64,000 bases of DNA, taken from assembly GCA_021841935.1 (NCBI GenBank), contig JAKCDL010000003.1, forward strand, positions 62,001 through 126,000. Direction: 5' to 3'. The first letter of the stretch is position 1. Each line of letters opens with the position of its first letter. The notes beneath the pieces were generated by a model, which did no database searches, had not been told where the DNA came from, and saw nothing but the letters and a program-made list of their open reading frames with translations. The position numbers and the translations under genes were made by a program. Shown piece after piece: positions 57,193 through 64,000 of the stretch. Origin of the DNA: Actinomycetes bacterium (GTDB lineage: Bacteria > Actinomycetota > Acidimicrobiia > Acidimicrobiales > Acidimicrobiaceae).

Positions 57193-57273
57193 CGACTCCT
57201 CCTACTTTTACTGACCTCCGAGAGGTGGCTTGGCTCTAGGTTACGGTATTGACACACACACTGTCAATACCGT
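57187..57273. repeat. Right copy of the duplicated island regulatory segment
   Basis: Counterpart of 47274-47355 in direct orientation, sharing the Shine-Dalgarno/GTG start (on the minus strand), ACCTC-N3-GAGGT, CTCTAG and the operator core. The two copies bracket about 10 kb. Confidence 0.75.
57243..57273. promoter_or_regulatory. Inverted-repeat operator B (ACGGTATTGACA-N7-TGTCAATACCGT)
   Basis: A perfect 12-base inverted repeat with a 7-base spacer CACACAC. The inner eight bases of each arm equal those of operator A, with the same spacer length. It lies 50 bases before the minus-strand GTG at 57192 and so probably controls the decayed gene and the MFS transporter behind it. Confidence 0.7.
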
Positions 57274-57847
57274 ATAACGATGAATCGATGGACCATCTGT
57301 GCGGCGTTGAGTATGGTGACCCGATAAACGACATCGTAGGTTGGATAAATATCAATGCGCCCGCACTTAAGCCATACCATTGACGATCAAATCTGCCTTG
57401 AACCAGCGTACCCCTAATAAGTAGCCCCTTGTGGAGCGCTACGGATCAGTGGAGCCGAAGGGACTGACCCACCTCCCAAGATTACGCTCGTTGTATACTA
57501 CCGGTAAATAGGCTTCCTGTAACTTTGCAAAATTCACTTAGTAGCGAATAAACGTTTAAAATCTTGACAACCAACACTTTAACGTGGTCATCATACGGCT
57601 TCTATAAGGTGCTCAGCGCGATAAGAGAGTTAGTGCTTGCACATGAATTAAAATTGTCCTATCCGACGCGACTAGAAACGTGAGCGCCACGGCACTACTT
57701 TGCAGGATTCGATTCGAAACATAAAATATCTATACCCAAATACAGTTTTCTTGGACACATTTGTAATTAAACTCATAAATACCCCTAAAACTACTTTTCT
57801 TTCGGAAAAAAATCCCCACTTTCCTTGTCTCTCCCTGAATAAGTTAT
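57274..57847. other. Gene-free region right of the island
   Basis: About 570 bases, becoming AT-rich towards 57.8 kb. No gene, tRNA fragment or transposase remnant was seen. Confidence 0.45.
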
Positions 57848-58936
57848 GTGTCTGAGCATATCGAAACGTTTTTAGTCGTATTTGAGGAACGGTATCCAAT
57901 GGAACTGTCGAAATTTTTTGCACCTGAAGTGATGTTTTTTGATAGCGCTTCGTATGGCCTGCTCCCGCTAACAGCCTCCGAAGCCATCAAGAGGCAGATC
58001 GAGGCATTTTCCAAGGGAATCGTAAACATCGTAGACTTTGATGAGGTAGTTGAAAACTCCCTCTCCCACCTTGCCCACGCCTACGGCTGTAATAACACCC
58101 ACTTTGGCGCCATTGGACAGCTTTCCACGGCAAGCTCGATGGTGTCGCACTCGATTCCCATTGGATCCAAAGTTCTGATGGCCAAAGAGGACTTCACAAG
58201 CGTCTTATTTCCATTTCTAGAAAGGGAGGAAAGGGGCGAGATATCAGTAGATTTAGTTCCTGTCGAACAGCTGGTTGAATTGATCGACGAAAAGTACGCT
58301 CTGGTGGCAGTAAGCGCGGTTCAGTCCTCGAGTGGATACGTCATCGACCTGAAGGCACTATCTGGGCGCGCAAAATCATCGGGCGTGCGCACCTTTGTCG
58401 ATGCCACCCAAGGTGCTGGATGGCTCCCAATCGAAATGGATAATTTCGATGTAGTGGCAGCTTCGGCATACAAGTGGCTCCTTTCGCCTCGAGGTAGCGG
58501 ATTTATTCACACTACACCCGAGGCACAAGCTTGGCTCAGGCCGACCATTTCATCTTGGTATTCGGGAGAGTCGATCTGGGACTCTATCTACGGAGCTCCA
58601 CTACGTCTCGCTAGCGACGGACGACGTTACCAAATCTCTCCAGACTGGCTTTCATGGGTTGGAGCTGAACACTCACTCAAGCTAATTTCAGAGGTAGGCG
58701 TTGACAAAATCTTTGCCCACAACCTTGCACTCATGGAAGGGCTCTGCTACAAGATCGAAGAGCCCTTCAACAACTCGTCCATCATTAGCATTGGAACTTC
58801 GATCAAACCGGAAGAACTAAGAGAAAAAGGGTTTAGGGCTTCACTAAGAAATGGTCGGCTAAGAATTTCAATTCACCTGTACAATATCCACGATGAAGTC
58901 GAACAGTTGGCCGAACTTTTAAACTCTCGTAAGTAG
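57848..58936 (+). CDS. Aminotransferase class V-fold PLP enzyme
   Basis: The protein has 362 residues. Fold-type I PLP features: FFDSASYGLLP near the start, VDATQGAGWLPIEMD (Asp/Gln binding the cofactor, about 180-195) and AASAYKWLLSPRGSGF, where the Lys binds PLP (about 205). It resembles kynureninase and cysteine desulfurase-like members, but the substrate is not clear. The start may be GTG 57848 or ATG 57899; only the latter has GAGG upstream, at a long spacing. Confidence 0.82.
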   Translation: MSEHIETFLVVFEERYPMELSKFFAPEVMFFDSASYGLLPLTASEAIKRQIEAFSKGIVNIVDFDEVVENSLSHLAHAYGCNNTHFGAIGQLSTASSMVSHSIPIGSKVLMAKEDFTSVLFPFLEREERGEISVDLVPVEQLVELIDEKYALVAVSAVQSSSGYVIDLKALSGRAKSSGVRTFVDATQGAGWLPIEMDNFDVVAASAYKWLLSPRGSGFIHTTPEAQAWLRPTISSWYSGESIWDSIYGAPLRLASDGRRYQISPDWLSWVGAEHSLKLISEVGVDKIFAHNLALMEGLCYKIEEPFNNSSIISIGTSIKPEELREKGFRASLRNGRLRISIHLYNIHDEVEQLAELLNSRK

Positions 58937-59275
58937 CCGCATCCAAAAGTAGCCTCGTCCTACTCGTGTCGAATTGCCGCGTTATGTCTGTGGACTTTCA
59001 TAGATTCGCAAAGCTAGCGCCGTATCCCAACAAATCGTCAGAGAGTCTGACGCAACTACTAAAAAATGAGCCACGGCATAGGATTAACGAGGGGGCGGAG
59101 CTTCTCACGATTTTGGCCCGAGATATGAACTCTAGAAGATTGTCTTAGAGCCAATCGACTTAGAGCTCGCGAATCGAACGAAACAGACCGTCCCCTAGGC
59201 TACAAATTCAAATGGAGTCTCTCCTTGCGCCAACCCGTTGAGCAATCTATTATTTGCCGCCAAATAATTTGAATA
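58937..59275. other. Spacer without a confident gene
   Basis: It contains a 60-codon frame from GTG 58966 with no ribosome-binding site and no known motif; not accepted as a gene. Confidence 0.4.
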
Positions 59276-60073
59276 GTGAAACGAGCCACTATAGATTCTA
59301 AGGCCGAGGTGAAAAAATTGTTAGATGATTCGAATGGCGAAGGTGAGCGCAGGAAGCTCGGGGCAAGCTTTGGCTCCGTTGCCAACGACTACGCGGATTC
59401 CCGTCCGACCTATAGCGACATGGAATTTCTTGACGAGCTATTTACTGAGAAGGATGTTCTAGAACTCGGAGCTGGAACCGGCCTATTTAGCCGTATCATA
59501 AAGCGCCGTCCCACATCTACCTTCATAGCAAGCGACCTATCGCTAAAGATGCTTGAAGCCAATAGCGAATTGCCCTCCTCGCATAAAGTATCGGCAGTTG
59601 CCGAAGCACTACCCTTTCCAAGCAGCACCTTCGATACGGTAGCCGTAGCACAGGCGGCACACTGGTTTGACCTTATTAAAGCTCCCAATGAGATAAGAAG
59701 GATCATCAAAGATCGCGGGACATTGCTGATCATATGGAACCATAGAGATAGTTCGCATGATTGGGTCAGAGAATTTGACCGTGTAGTTGACTCCTATCAA
59801 AATCGAATAATCACCGAAGAAATCTTAAAGGGATTCGAGGCATCCACCCTTTTTACTAAATTTCGTCGCCACTCAAAGGAACTGATCCATTCCATAACTG
59901 AAAAACAAGCAGTTCAATTGATCAATTCATTCTCACCAGTCTCAACCCTTCCCGACTCTGAAAGATTTAAGGTAATCGAAGAGGCTATGGCGGTGCTTCG
60001 AAGAGCTCACAGAGAACGTGCGATCTTCGATATTCCTTATACAACAAACTATTTCACGGCAAACGTAAAATAA
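59276..60073 (+). CDS. Class I SAM-dependent methyltransferase
   Basis: The protein has 265 residues from GTG 59276. Core motifs: FGSVANDYADSRPTY, motif I DVLELGAGTGLFSRI (about 62-76), ASDLSLKMLEA (motif post I), AEALPFPSSTFDTV (motif II/III) and AQAAHWFD. The layout is that of methyltransf_11/trans-aconitate-type enzymes acting on small molecules. The substrate is unknown. It ends about 70 bases before the hut promoter and has no evident link to histidine degradation. Confidence 0.85.
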   Translation: MKRATIDSKAEVKKLLDDSNGEGERRKLGASFGSVANDYADSRPTYSDMEFLDELFTEKDVLELGAGTGLFSRIIKRRPTSTFIASDLSLKMLEANSELPSSHKVSAVAEALPFPSSTFDTVAVAQAAHWFDLIKAPNEIRRIIKDRGTLLIIWNHRDSSHDWVREFDRVVDSYQNRIITEEILKGFEASTLFTKFRRHSKELIHSITEKQAVQLINSFSPVSTLPDSERFKVIEEAMAVLRRAHRERAIFDIPYTTNYFTANVK

Positions 60074-60091
60074 TTCTCAAATTAACAATTT

Positions 60092-60136
60092 CTGTCTATA
60101 CAACTATGTATAATCGAATTTAAGTTGTATAGACAG
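60092..60136. promoter_or_regulatory. hut operator/promoter: 14-base inverted repeat around a TATAAT box
   Basis: CTGTCTATACAACT (60092-60105) is the exact complement of AGTTGTATAGACAG (60123-60136). TATAAT sits between them at 60109-60114. Each arm also contains a partly symmetric TGTCTATACA, the GntR/HutC-type half-site pattern. The right arm ends eight bases before the hutH ATG, so a bound repressor would block transcription and possibly translation. Confidence 0.8.
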
Positions 60137-60144
60137 GATTCAAG

Positions 60145-61677
60145 ATGATCGAAATTATTCCTGGTGAGTTGGAACTAGCCCATCTAAGAAGTATTCATTC
60201 AGGCCACGTCGAAGTTTTCCTAGCTCAAGACTCTAAAGAAAAAATAGATCAAAGCGCCGATGCGGTAGCCGAAATTGCTCGCAAGGGAGAGGCCGCCTAC
60301 GGAATCAACACTGGGTTTGGGCGCCTCGCGTCAACGCACATACCCTTCGAACAACTTGAGCTACTGCAACAAAATCTTGTACTCTCGCATGCGGTTGGGG
60401 TAGGAAAACCCATGCCCCCCGAAGTAGTTCGCCTGATGATGGTTTTAAAGATAGGATCGCTAAGCCAGGGTTACTCAGGGATAAGGTACCAGGTCATAGA
60501 GGCACTTATCCGGATGTACAACGCAAATATCATTCCCGTTATCCCGGAAAAGGGTTCGGTAGGCGCGAGCGGAGACCTAGCTCCCCTAGCGCATCTTGCC
60601 GCGATTCTGCTCGGAGTCGGAGAGGTCTTCCATGACGGCAAGGTCATATCCGCGCTAGACGGACTAGATGTAGCGGGGTTGGAACCCTTGAAGTTCGCCC
60701 CCAAAGAGGGGCTTGCGCTACTCAATGGAACTCAAGCATCAACAGCTCTTGCGCTCCACGGACTTTTCCAAGCAGAAAACCTTTTTGCTGCAGCAGTAGT
60801 TTCGGGTTCGCTCTCAGTTGAAGCCGCAGCCGGCTCAACCGTACCCTTTGACAACCGTATCCACAAAATTCGAGGGCACCGAGGGCAGATTCGCGTAGCT
60901 AGCAAGTACCTACAACTTCTAACAGGATCAGAGATAAATCTCTCCCATCAAGATTGCGAAAAGGTGCAAGACCCCTATAGCCTTCGCTGCCAACCCCAGG
61001 TGATGGGGGCAATTATGGATCAAATCATCCACTGCGCCCAAACGCTAATAACTGAAGCAAACGCGGTCTCAGACAATCCACTCGTCTTTGCAGATACGCT
61101 TGAGGTTCTATCAGGTGGGAACTTTCACGCCGAACCCGTCGCCTTTGCTGCCGACTTACTTTCGATCGTGGTGAGCGAGATCGGTGCACTCTCAGAGCGC
61201 AGAATCGCCCTCCTAATTGACTCGACCCTCTCCGGATTACCACCATTTCTCGTGCGAGACGGAGGTGTCAACTCTGGATTTATGATCGCCCACGTTACCG
61301 CCGCAGCCCTCGCATCTGAAAACAAAACATTAGCTCATCCTGCATCGGTCGACTCGTTACCTACATCTGCAAACCAAGAGGATCACGTATCGATGGCCAC
61401 CTTTGCCGCAAGAAAGGTCTCGGACATCGCAGATAACGTAGCGACGATAGTCGCAATTGAATCTCTCGCCGCGATTCAAGGTATTGACCTACGAGCACCC
61501 CTTTCAACGACTCCGACACTCGCAGAGGTTGTTAAAAGGGTTCGATCACTAGTACCTCACTATGCAATCGACCACTATCTAGCGCCCGACATTATGGCGG
61601 CAAAGAGATTGGTAACAGGTGGAGAGATCGCGGGCTTTTATCCAGGTTGGTCAAGTCAAAGTGGCCTCGATGACTAG
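60145..61677 (+). CDS. hutH: Histidine ammonia-lyase
   Basis: It deaminates L-histidine to trans-urocanate, the first step of the hut pathway. The protein has 510 residues. Tyr in AAYGINTGFGRLAS (about 51-64) and the self-condensing Ala141-Ser142-Gly143 in GSVGASGDLAPLAHL form the MIO cofactor. Also QDCEKVQDPYSLRCQPQVMG, SDNPLVF and GGNFHAEPVAFAAD. Length is standard. ATG at 60145 directly follows the operator. Its end overlaps hutC by eight bases. Confidence 0.96.
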   Translation: MIEIIPGELELAHLRSIHSGHVEVFLAQDSKEKIDQSADAVAEIARKGEAAYGINTGFGRLASTHIPFEQLELLQQNLVLSHAVGVGKPMPPEVVRLMMVLKIGSLSQGYSGIRYQVIEALIRMYNANIIPVIPEKGSVGASGDLAPLAHLAAILLGVGEVFHDGKVISALDGLDVAGLEPLKFAPKEGLALLNGTQASTALALHGLFQAENLFAAAVVSGSLSVEAAAGSTVPFDNRIHKIRGHRGQIRVASKYLQLLTGSEINLSHQDCEKVQDPYSLRCQPQVMGAIMDQIIHCAQTLITEANAVSDNPLVFADTLEVLSGGNFHAEPVAFAADLLSIVVSEIGALSERRIALLIDSTLSGLPPFLVRDGGVNSGFMIAHVTAAALASENKTLAHPASVDSLPTSANQEDHVSMATFAARKVSDIADNVATIVAIESLAAIQGIDLRAPLSTTPTLAEVVKRVRSLVPHYAIDHYLAPDIMAAKRLVTGGEIAGFYPGWSSQSGLDD

Positions 61678-62440
61678 CGATGAACCACAAACGAGCCACT
61701 ACTTACGCATTCGGGACTACATTACGACTTCAATAGAGTCCGGTACGTATCTACCCGGTCAAAGAATTGAGTCAGAGATAGCGATAGCTAAACGCTTCGA
61801 AGTCGCCCGTATGACCGCCAACAAGGCGATCAACTCCCTCGTTGGCGACGGAGTACTCGAACGAATCAAGGGGTCTGGAACTTACGTCAAGCGAAGGAGT
61901 CACGACTACTCCCTCCTTGAAATTCACCCCATCTGGACTACGATTGCCGCAAGCGGCAAAGAGCACCGATCGGTAGTGCTTTCACTTACGTCAATCTCGA
62001 CAAAGGAGGCGGAGAGATCCTCCCCTTTCTCTGGGCTGATCCATGGCGATAGCCCAGATCCCTTCACTGAACTCATCGAGCAATCTGAAATGCCAGAGAC
62101 CTTCTACCACGTAGAAGTCCTGCACTTTAGCGACGAAATACCTCTTCAATTTGAATCCAGGCTTGTAAATCCGGCCATAGCTCCCGACTTCGTTGAGCAA
62201 GATTTTAGAAAAATAACGACGACTGACTACCTGACTGCCGTAGCACCGATCGAAGCTGCCGCCTTCAAAATAACAGCCCAAAAACCTACTACGAGGGTCG
62301 CTCAATTGCTTGCAATAGATGATGGTGGGTGGACGATGACTCTTCATCGCGTAACCACCTCGCACGGCCAGTTCGCGTCAGTTAGTGCGATGGCGCACCC
62401 CGCAAGATCCTTTGCATTCAGCGGACTCTACCAAATATAA
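61670..62440 (+). CDS. hutC: Histidine utilization repressor HutC (GntR family)
   Basis: The protein has 256 residues from ATG 61670, overlapping the hutH stop; a GTG/ATG frame extending 51 bases earlier inside hutH is less likely. The N-terminal GntR winged helix has YIRDYITTSIESGTY-like spacing, seen as RIRDYITTSIESGTYLPGQR, then AIAKRFEVARMTANKAINSL and GSGTYVKRR. The C-terminal UTRA domain (about 90-250) senses urocanate in this family. It probably binds the inverted repeat at 60092-60136 and so represses its own operon. Confidence 0.93.
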   Translation: MTSDEPQTSHYLRIRDYITTSIESGTYLPGQRIESEIAIAKRFEVARMTANKAINSLVGDGVLERIKGSGTYVKRRSHDYSLLEIHPIWTTIAASGKEHRSVVLSLTSISTKEAERSSPFSGLIHGDSPDPFTELIEQSEMPETFYHVEVLHFSDEIPLQFESRLVNPAIAPDFVEQDFRKITTTDYLTAVAPIEAAAFKITAQKPTTRVAQLLAIDDGGWTMTLHRVTTSHGQFASVSAMAHPARSFAFSGLYQI

Positions 62441-62467
62441 AAAACTTGTAAATCCCAAAGGAGAAGC

Positions 62468-64000
62468 ATGAAAAACGACAGATTTGATCCAACCCGAGTG
62501 ATCAGGGCCCCACGCGGAAGTGAACTCAACTGCAAGAATTGGCAGATCGAGGCGCCTTTTCGTATGATTCAGAACAATCTCGACCCAGAGGTAGCTGAGC
62601 ATCCCGAATCCCTAATCGTCTACGGAGGAATTGGGAGGGCAGCTCGAAATTGGCCCTCGTTCGATGCGATCCTCAGTTCGCTACGGGATCTCAATGAAGA
62701 TGAGACGCTGCTAGTGCAAAGTGGTAAGCCCGTAGCGATCTTTCGAACCCACTTAGATGCTCCGAGGGTTCTCATTGCCAACTCAAATATCGTTGGCCAC
62801 TGGGCTAACTGGGACAAGTTCCATGAGCTCGATCAAAAAGGGCTGATGATGTATGGACAAATGACCGCAGGTTCGTGGATCTACATCGGTAGCCAGGGAA
62901 TCGTTCAAGGAACCTATGAAACGTTCTATGCCATCGCTAACAAACACTTTGGCGGTGACCCTACCGGTAGGTGGATCCTTACTGCTGGGCTCGGTGGAAT
63001 GGGTGGGGCACAACCCCTAGCGGCTACGATGGCTGGATTTTCAATGATTGCGGTCGAATGCGATGAGAGCAGGATTGATATGAGAATCAGTTCACGCTAC
63101 CTCGATCGAAAAGCACTCTCGCTGAGCGAGGCGGTTGCGATGATCAAAGAGGCGCAATTAGATGGTAGTGCGATATCCGTTGGCCTTCTTGGAAACGCTG
63201 CCGACATCTTCGAAGAGATCGTCGAATCCGACTTCCTTCCCGATGTTGTGACCGACCAAACAAGTGCCCACGATCCGATCAACGGCTACCTTCCTAGCAA
63301 TTGGAGTGTCGAGGAGTGGAGACGAGCCGCAACGGATGACCCCAAAGGAGTCGAGAGGGCAGCGAGGGCTACAATCGCGCGCCACGTAAAGGCTATGCTC
63401 CGCTTCGCTGATATGGAGATTCCCACAGTCGACTACGGCAATAATATTCGCCAGATAGCATTCGAAGAGGGTATAAAGAGGGCATTCGACTTCCCCGGTT
63501 TTGTACCCGCATACATAAGGCCTCTATTCTGCGAAGGTTACGGTCCATTTCGATGGGTAGCTCTTTCAGGCGACCCAGAAGACATATACAAGACCGACCA
63601 AAAGGTAAAAGAGCTCATTCCAGACGACCCTCATCTTCACAACTGGCTAGATATGGCTCGTGAAAGGATTAGCTTTCAAGGACTTCCGGCAAGAATCTGT
63701 TGGATAGGAGTTAAAGATCGATATCGCATTGCGATGGCCTTCAATGAGATGGTCGCAGACGGAACTCTAAAAGCTCCAATAGTGATCGGTCGCGATCACC
63801 TCGACACTGGATCTGTTGCAAGCCCGAATAGAGAGACCGAGGCAATGATAGATGGAAGCGACGCCATCGCCGACTGGCCTCTTCTAAATGCAATGACCGC
63901 CGTCGCAGGAGGAGCAACTTGGGTATCGATGCACCATGGAGGAGGAGTCGGTATTGGGTTTTCGCAACACTCTGGAGTTGTCATAGTCGCAGACGGGACG
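62468..64000 (+). CDS. hutU: Urocanate hydratase (partial, runs off right edge)
   Basis: It converts urocanate to imidazolonepropionate using NAD as an electrophilic cofactor. ATG 62468 has AAAGGAG four bases upstream. The frame is open for 511 codons to the window end with no stop. It begins [20 protein letters not shown], followed by [20 protein letters not shown] and [12 protein letters not shown], the NAD-binding [17 protein letters not shown] (about 176-192), GYLPSNWS and [12 protein letters not shown] near the cut. Full-length enzymes have about 550 residues, so only the C-terminal tail is missing. Confidence 0.96.
   Translation, partial: MKNDRFDPTRVIRAPRGSELNCKNWQIEAPFRMIQNNLDPEVAEHPESLIVYGGIGRAARNWPSFDAILSSLRDLNEDETLLVQSGKPVAIFRTHLDAPRVLIANSNIVGHWANWDKFHELDQKGLMMYGQMTAGSWIYIGSQGIVQGTYETFYAIANKHFGGDPTGRWILTAGLGGMGGAQPLAATMAGFSMIAVECDESRIDMRISSRYLDRKALSLSEAVAMIKEAQLDGSAISVGLLGNAADIFEEIVESDFLPDVVTDQTSAHDPINGYLPSNWSVEEWRRAATDDPKGVERAARATIARHVKAMLRFADMEIPTVDYGNNIRQIAFEEGIKRAFDFPGFVPAYIRPLFCEGYGPFRWVALSGDPEDIYKTDQKVKELIPDDPHLHNWLDMARERISFQGLPARICWIGVKDRYRIAMAFNEMVADGTLKAPIVIGRDHLDTGSVASPNRETEAMIDGSDAIADWPLLNAMTAVAGGATWVSMHHGGGVGIGFSQHSGVVIVADGT

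Noticed and set aside
57274-57847. Right-hand attachment site duplicated from the tRNA-Arg 3' end
   Set aside because: No stretch matching the tRNA T-arm or acceptor was found by eye, and no integrase gene is present.
58966-59148. 60-codon frame after the PLP enzyme
   Set aside because: GTG start without a ribosome-binding site and no recognised family; not strong enough to list.
1-64000. CRISPR arrays, complete insertion sequences, rRNA genes
   Set aside because: No regularly spaced repeats, transposase frames or rRNA sequence were recognised in the window.

Overview
The window looks like chromosomal DNA of a moderate-GC actinobacterium, probably of class Acidimicrobiia (an Acidithrix-like acidophile is my best guess). 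This is inferred from a 1249-residue fused 2-oxoglutarate enzyme of the mycobacterial Kgd type (E1 fused to an E2-like domain), an actinobacterial-style NifU protein, frequent GTG/TTG starts and a base composition near 50% GC in the lines I counted by hand. No ribosomal RNA or other taxonomic marker is present, so the assignment stays tentative.

Layout. 1-3501 (minus strand) is the edge of a type IV pilus locus: a multi-pass membrane protein, prepilin peptidase, a possible tiny ORF, an excisionase-type HTH protein and pilM, which runs off the left edge. 3688-9095 holds a tyrosine phosphatase, shikimate kinase, a wall-associated formamidase-like protein with a Ser/Thr-rich tail, a MarR/YceI divergent pair and an NfuA-type Fe-S protein. 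9237-14044 holds an ATP-grasp enzyme, a radical SAM protein ending in a Cys-Cys-Ala-Glu-Pro tail and a UvrD-like helicase that overlaps it. 14058-33066 is mostly housekeeping (xthA, thioesterase, fabZ, kgd, SDR enzymes, acyl-CoA ligase) bounded by two very large GGDEF/EAL proteins. 33599-39548 has a MarR-controlled dioxygenase/esterase/flavin-enzyme group resembling quinone-stress operons, a phosphorothioate-sensing HNH endonuclease and a chromate transporter. 39549-47330 is gene-poor: exonuclease VII, a secreted protein, a VC0807-like membrane protein and four tRNAs, with signs of gene decay between them.

47331-57273 is a distinct block, visibly richer in GC than its surroundings in most places. 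It carries a SRPBCC protein, two sulfatases, a TetR regulator overlapping a haloalkane dehalogenase, and an MFS transporter with a large insert. It is bracketed by two copies of a roughly 85-base regulatory segment, each containing the palindrome TATTGACA-N7-TGTCAATA. The block looks like an acquired catabolic cassette for sulfated and/or halogenated organics.

57848-64000 carries a PLP enzyme, a methyltransferase and a histidine-utilisation operon (hutH-hutC-hutU, the last cut by the right edge) whose promoter is enclosed by a 14-base inverted repeat that is almost certainly the HutC operator.

No CRISPR array, intact insertion sequence, integrase or rRNA was seen. The most promising leads are the CCAEP-tail radical SAM/ATP-grasp pair and the island bracketed by duplicated operators.
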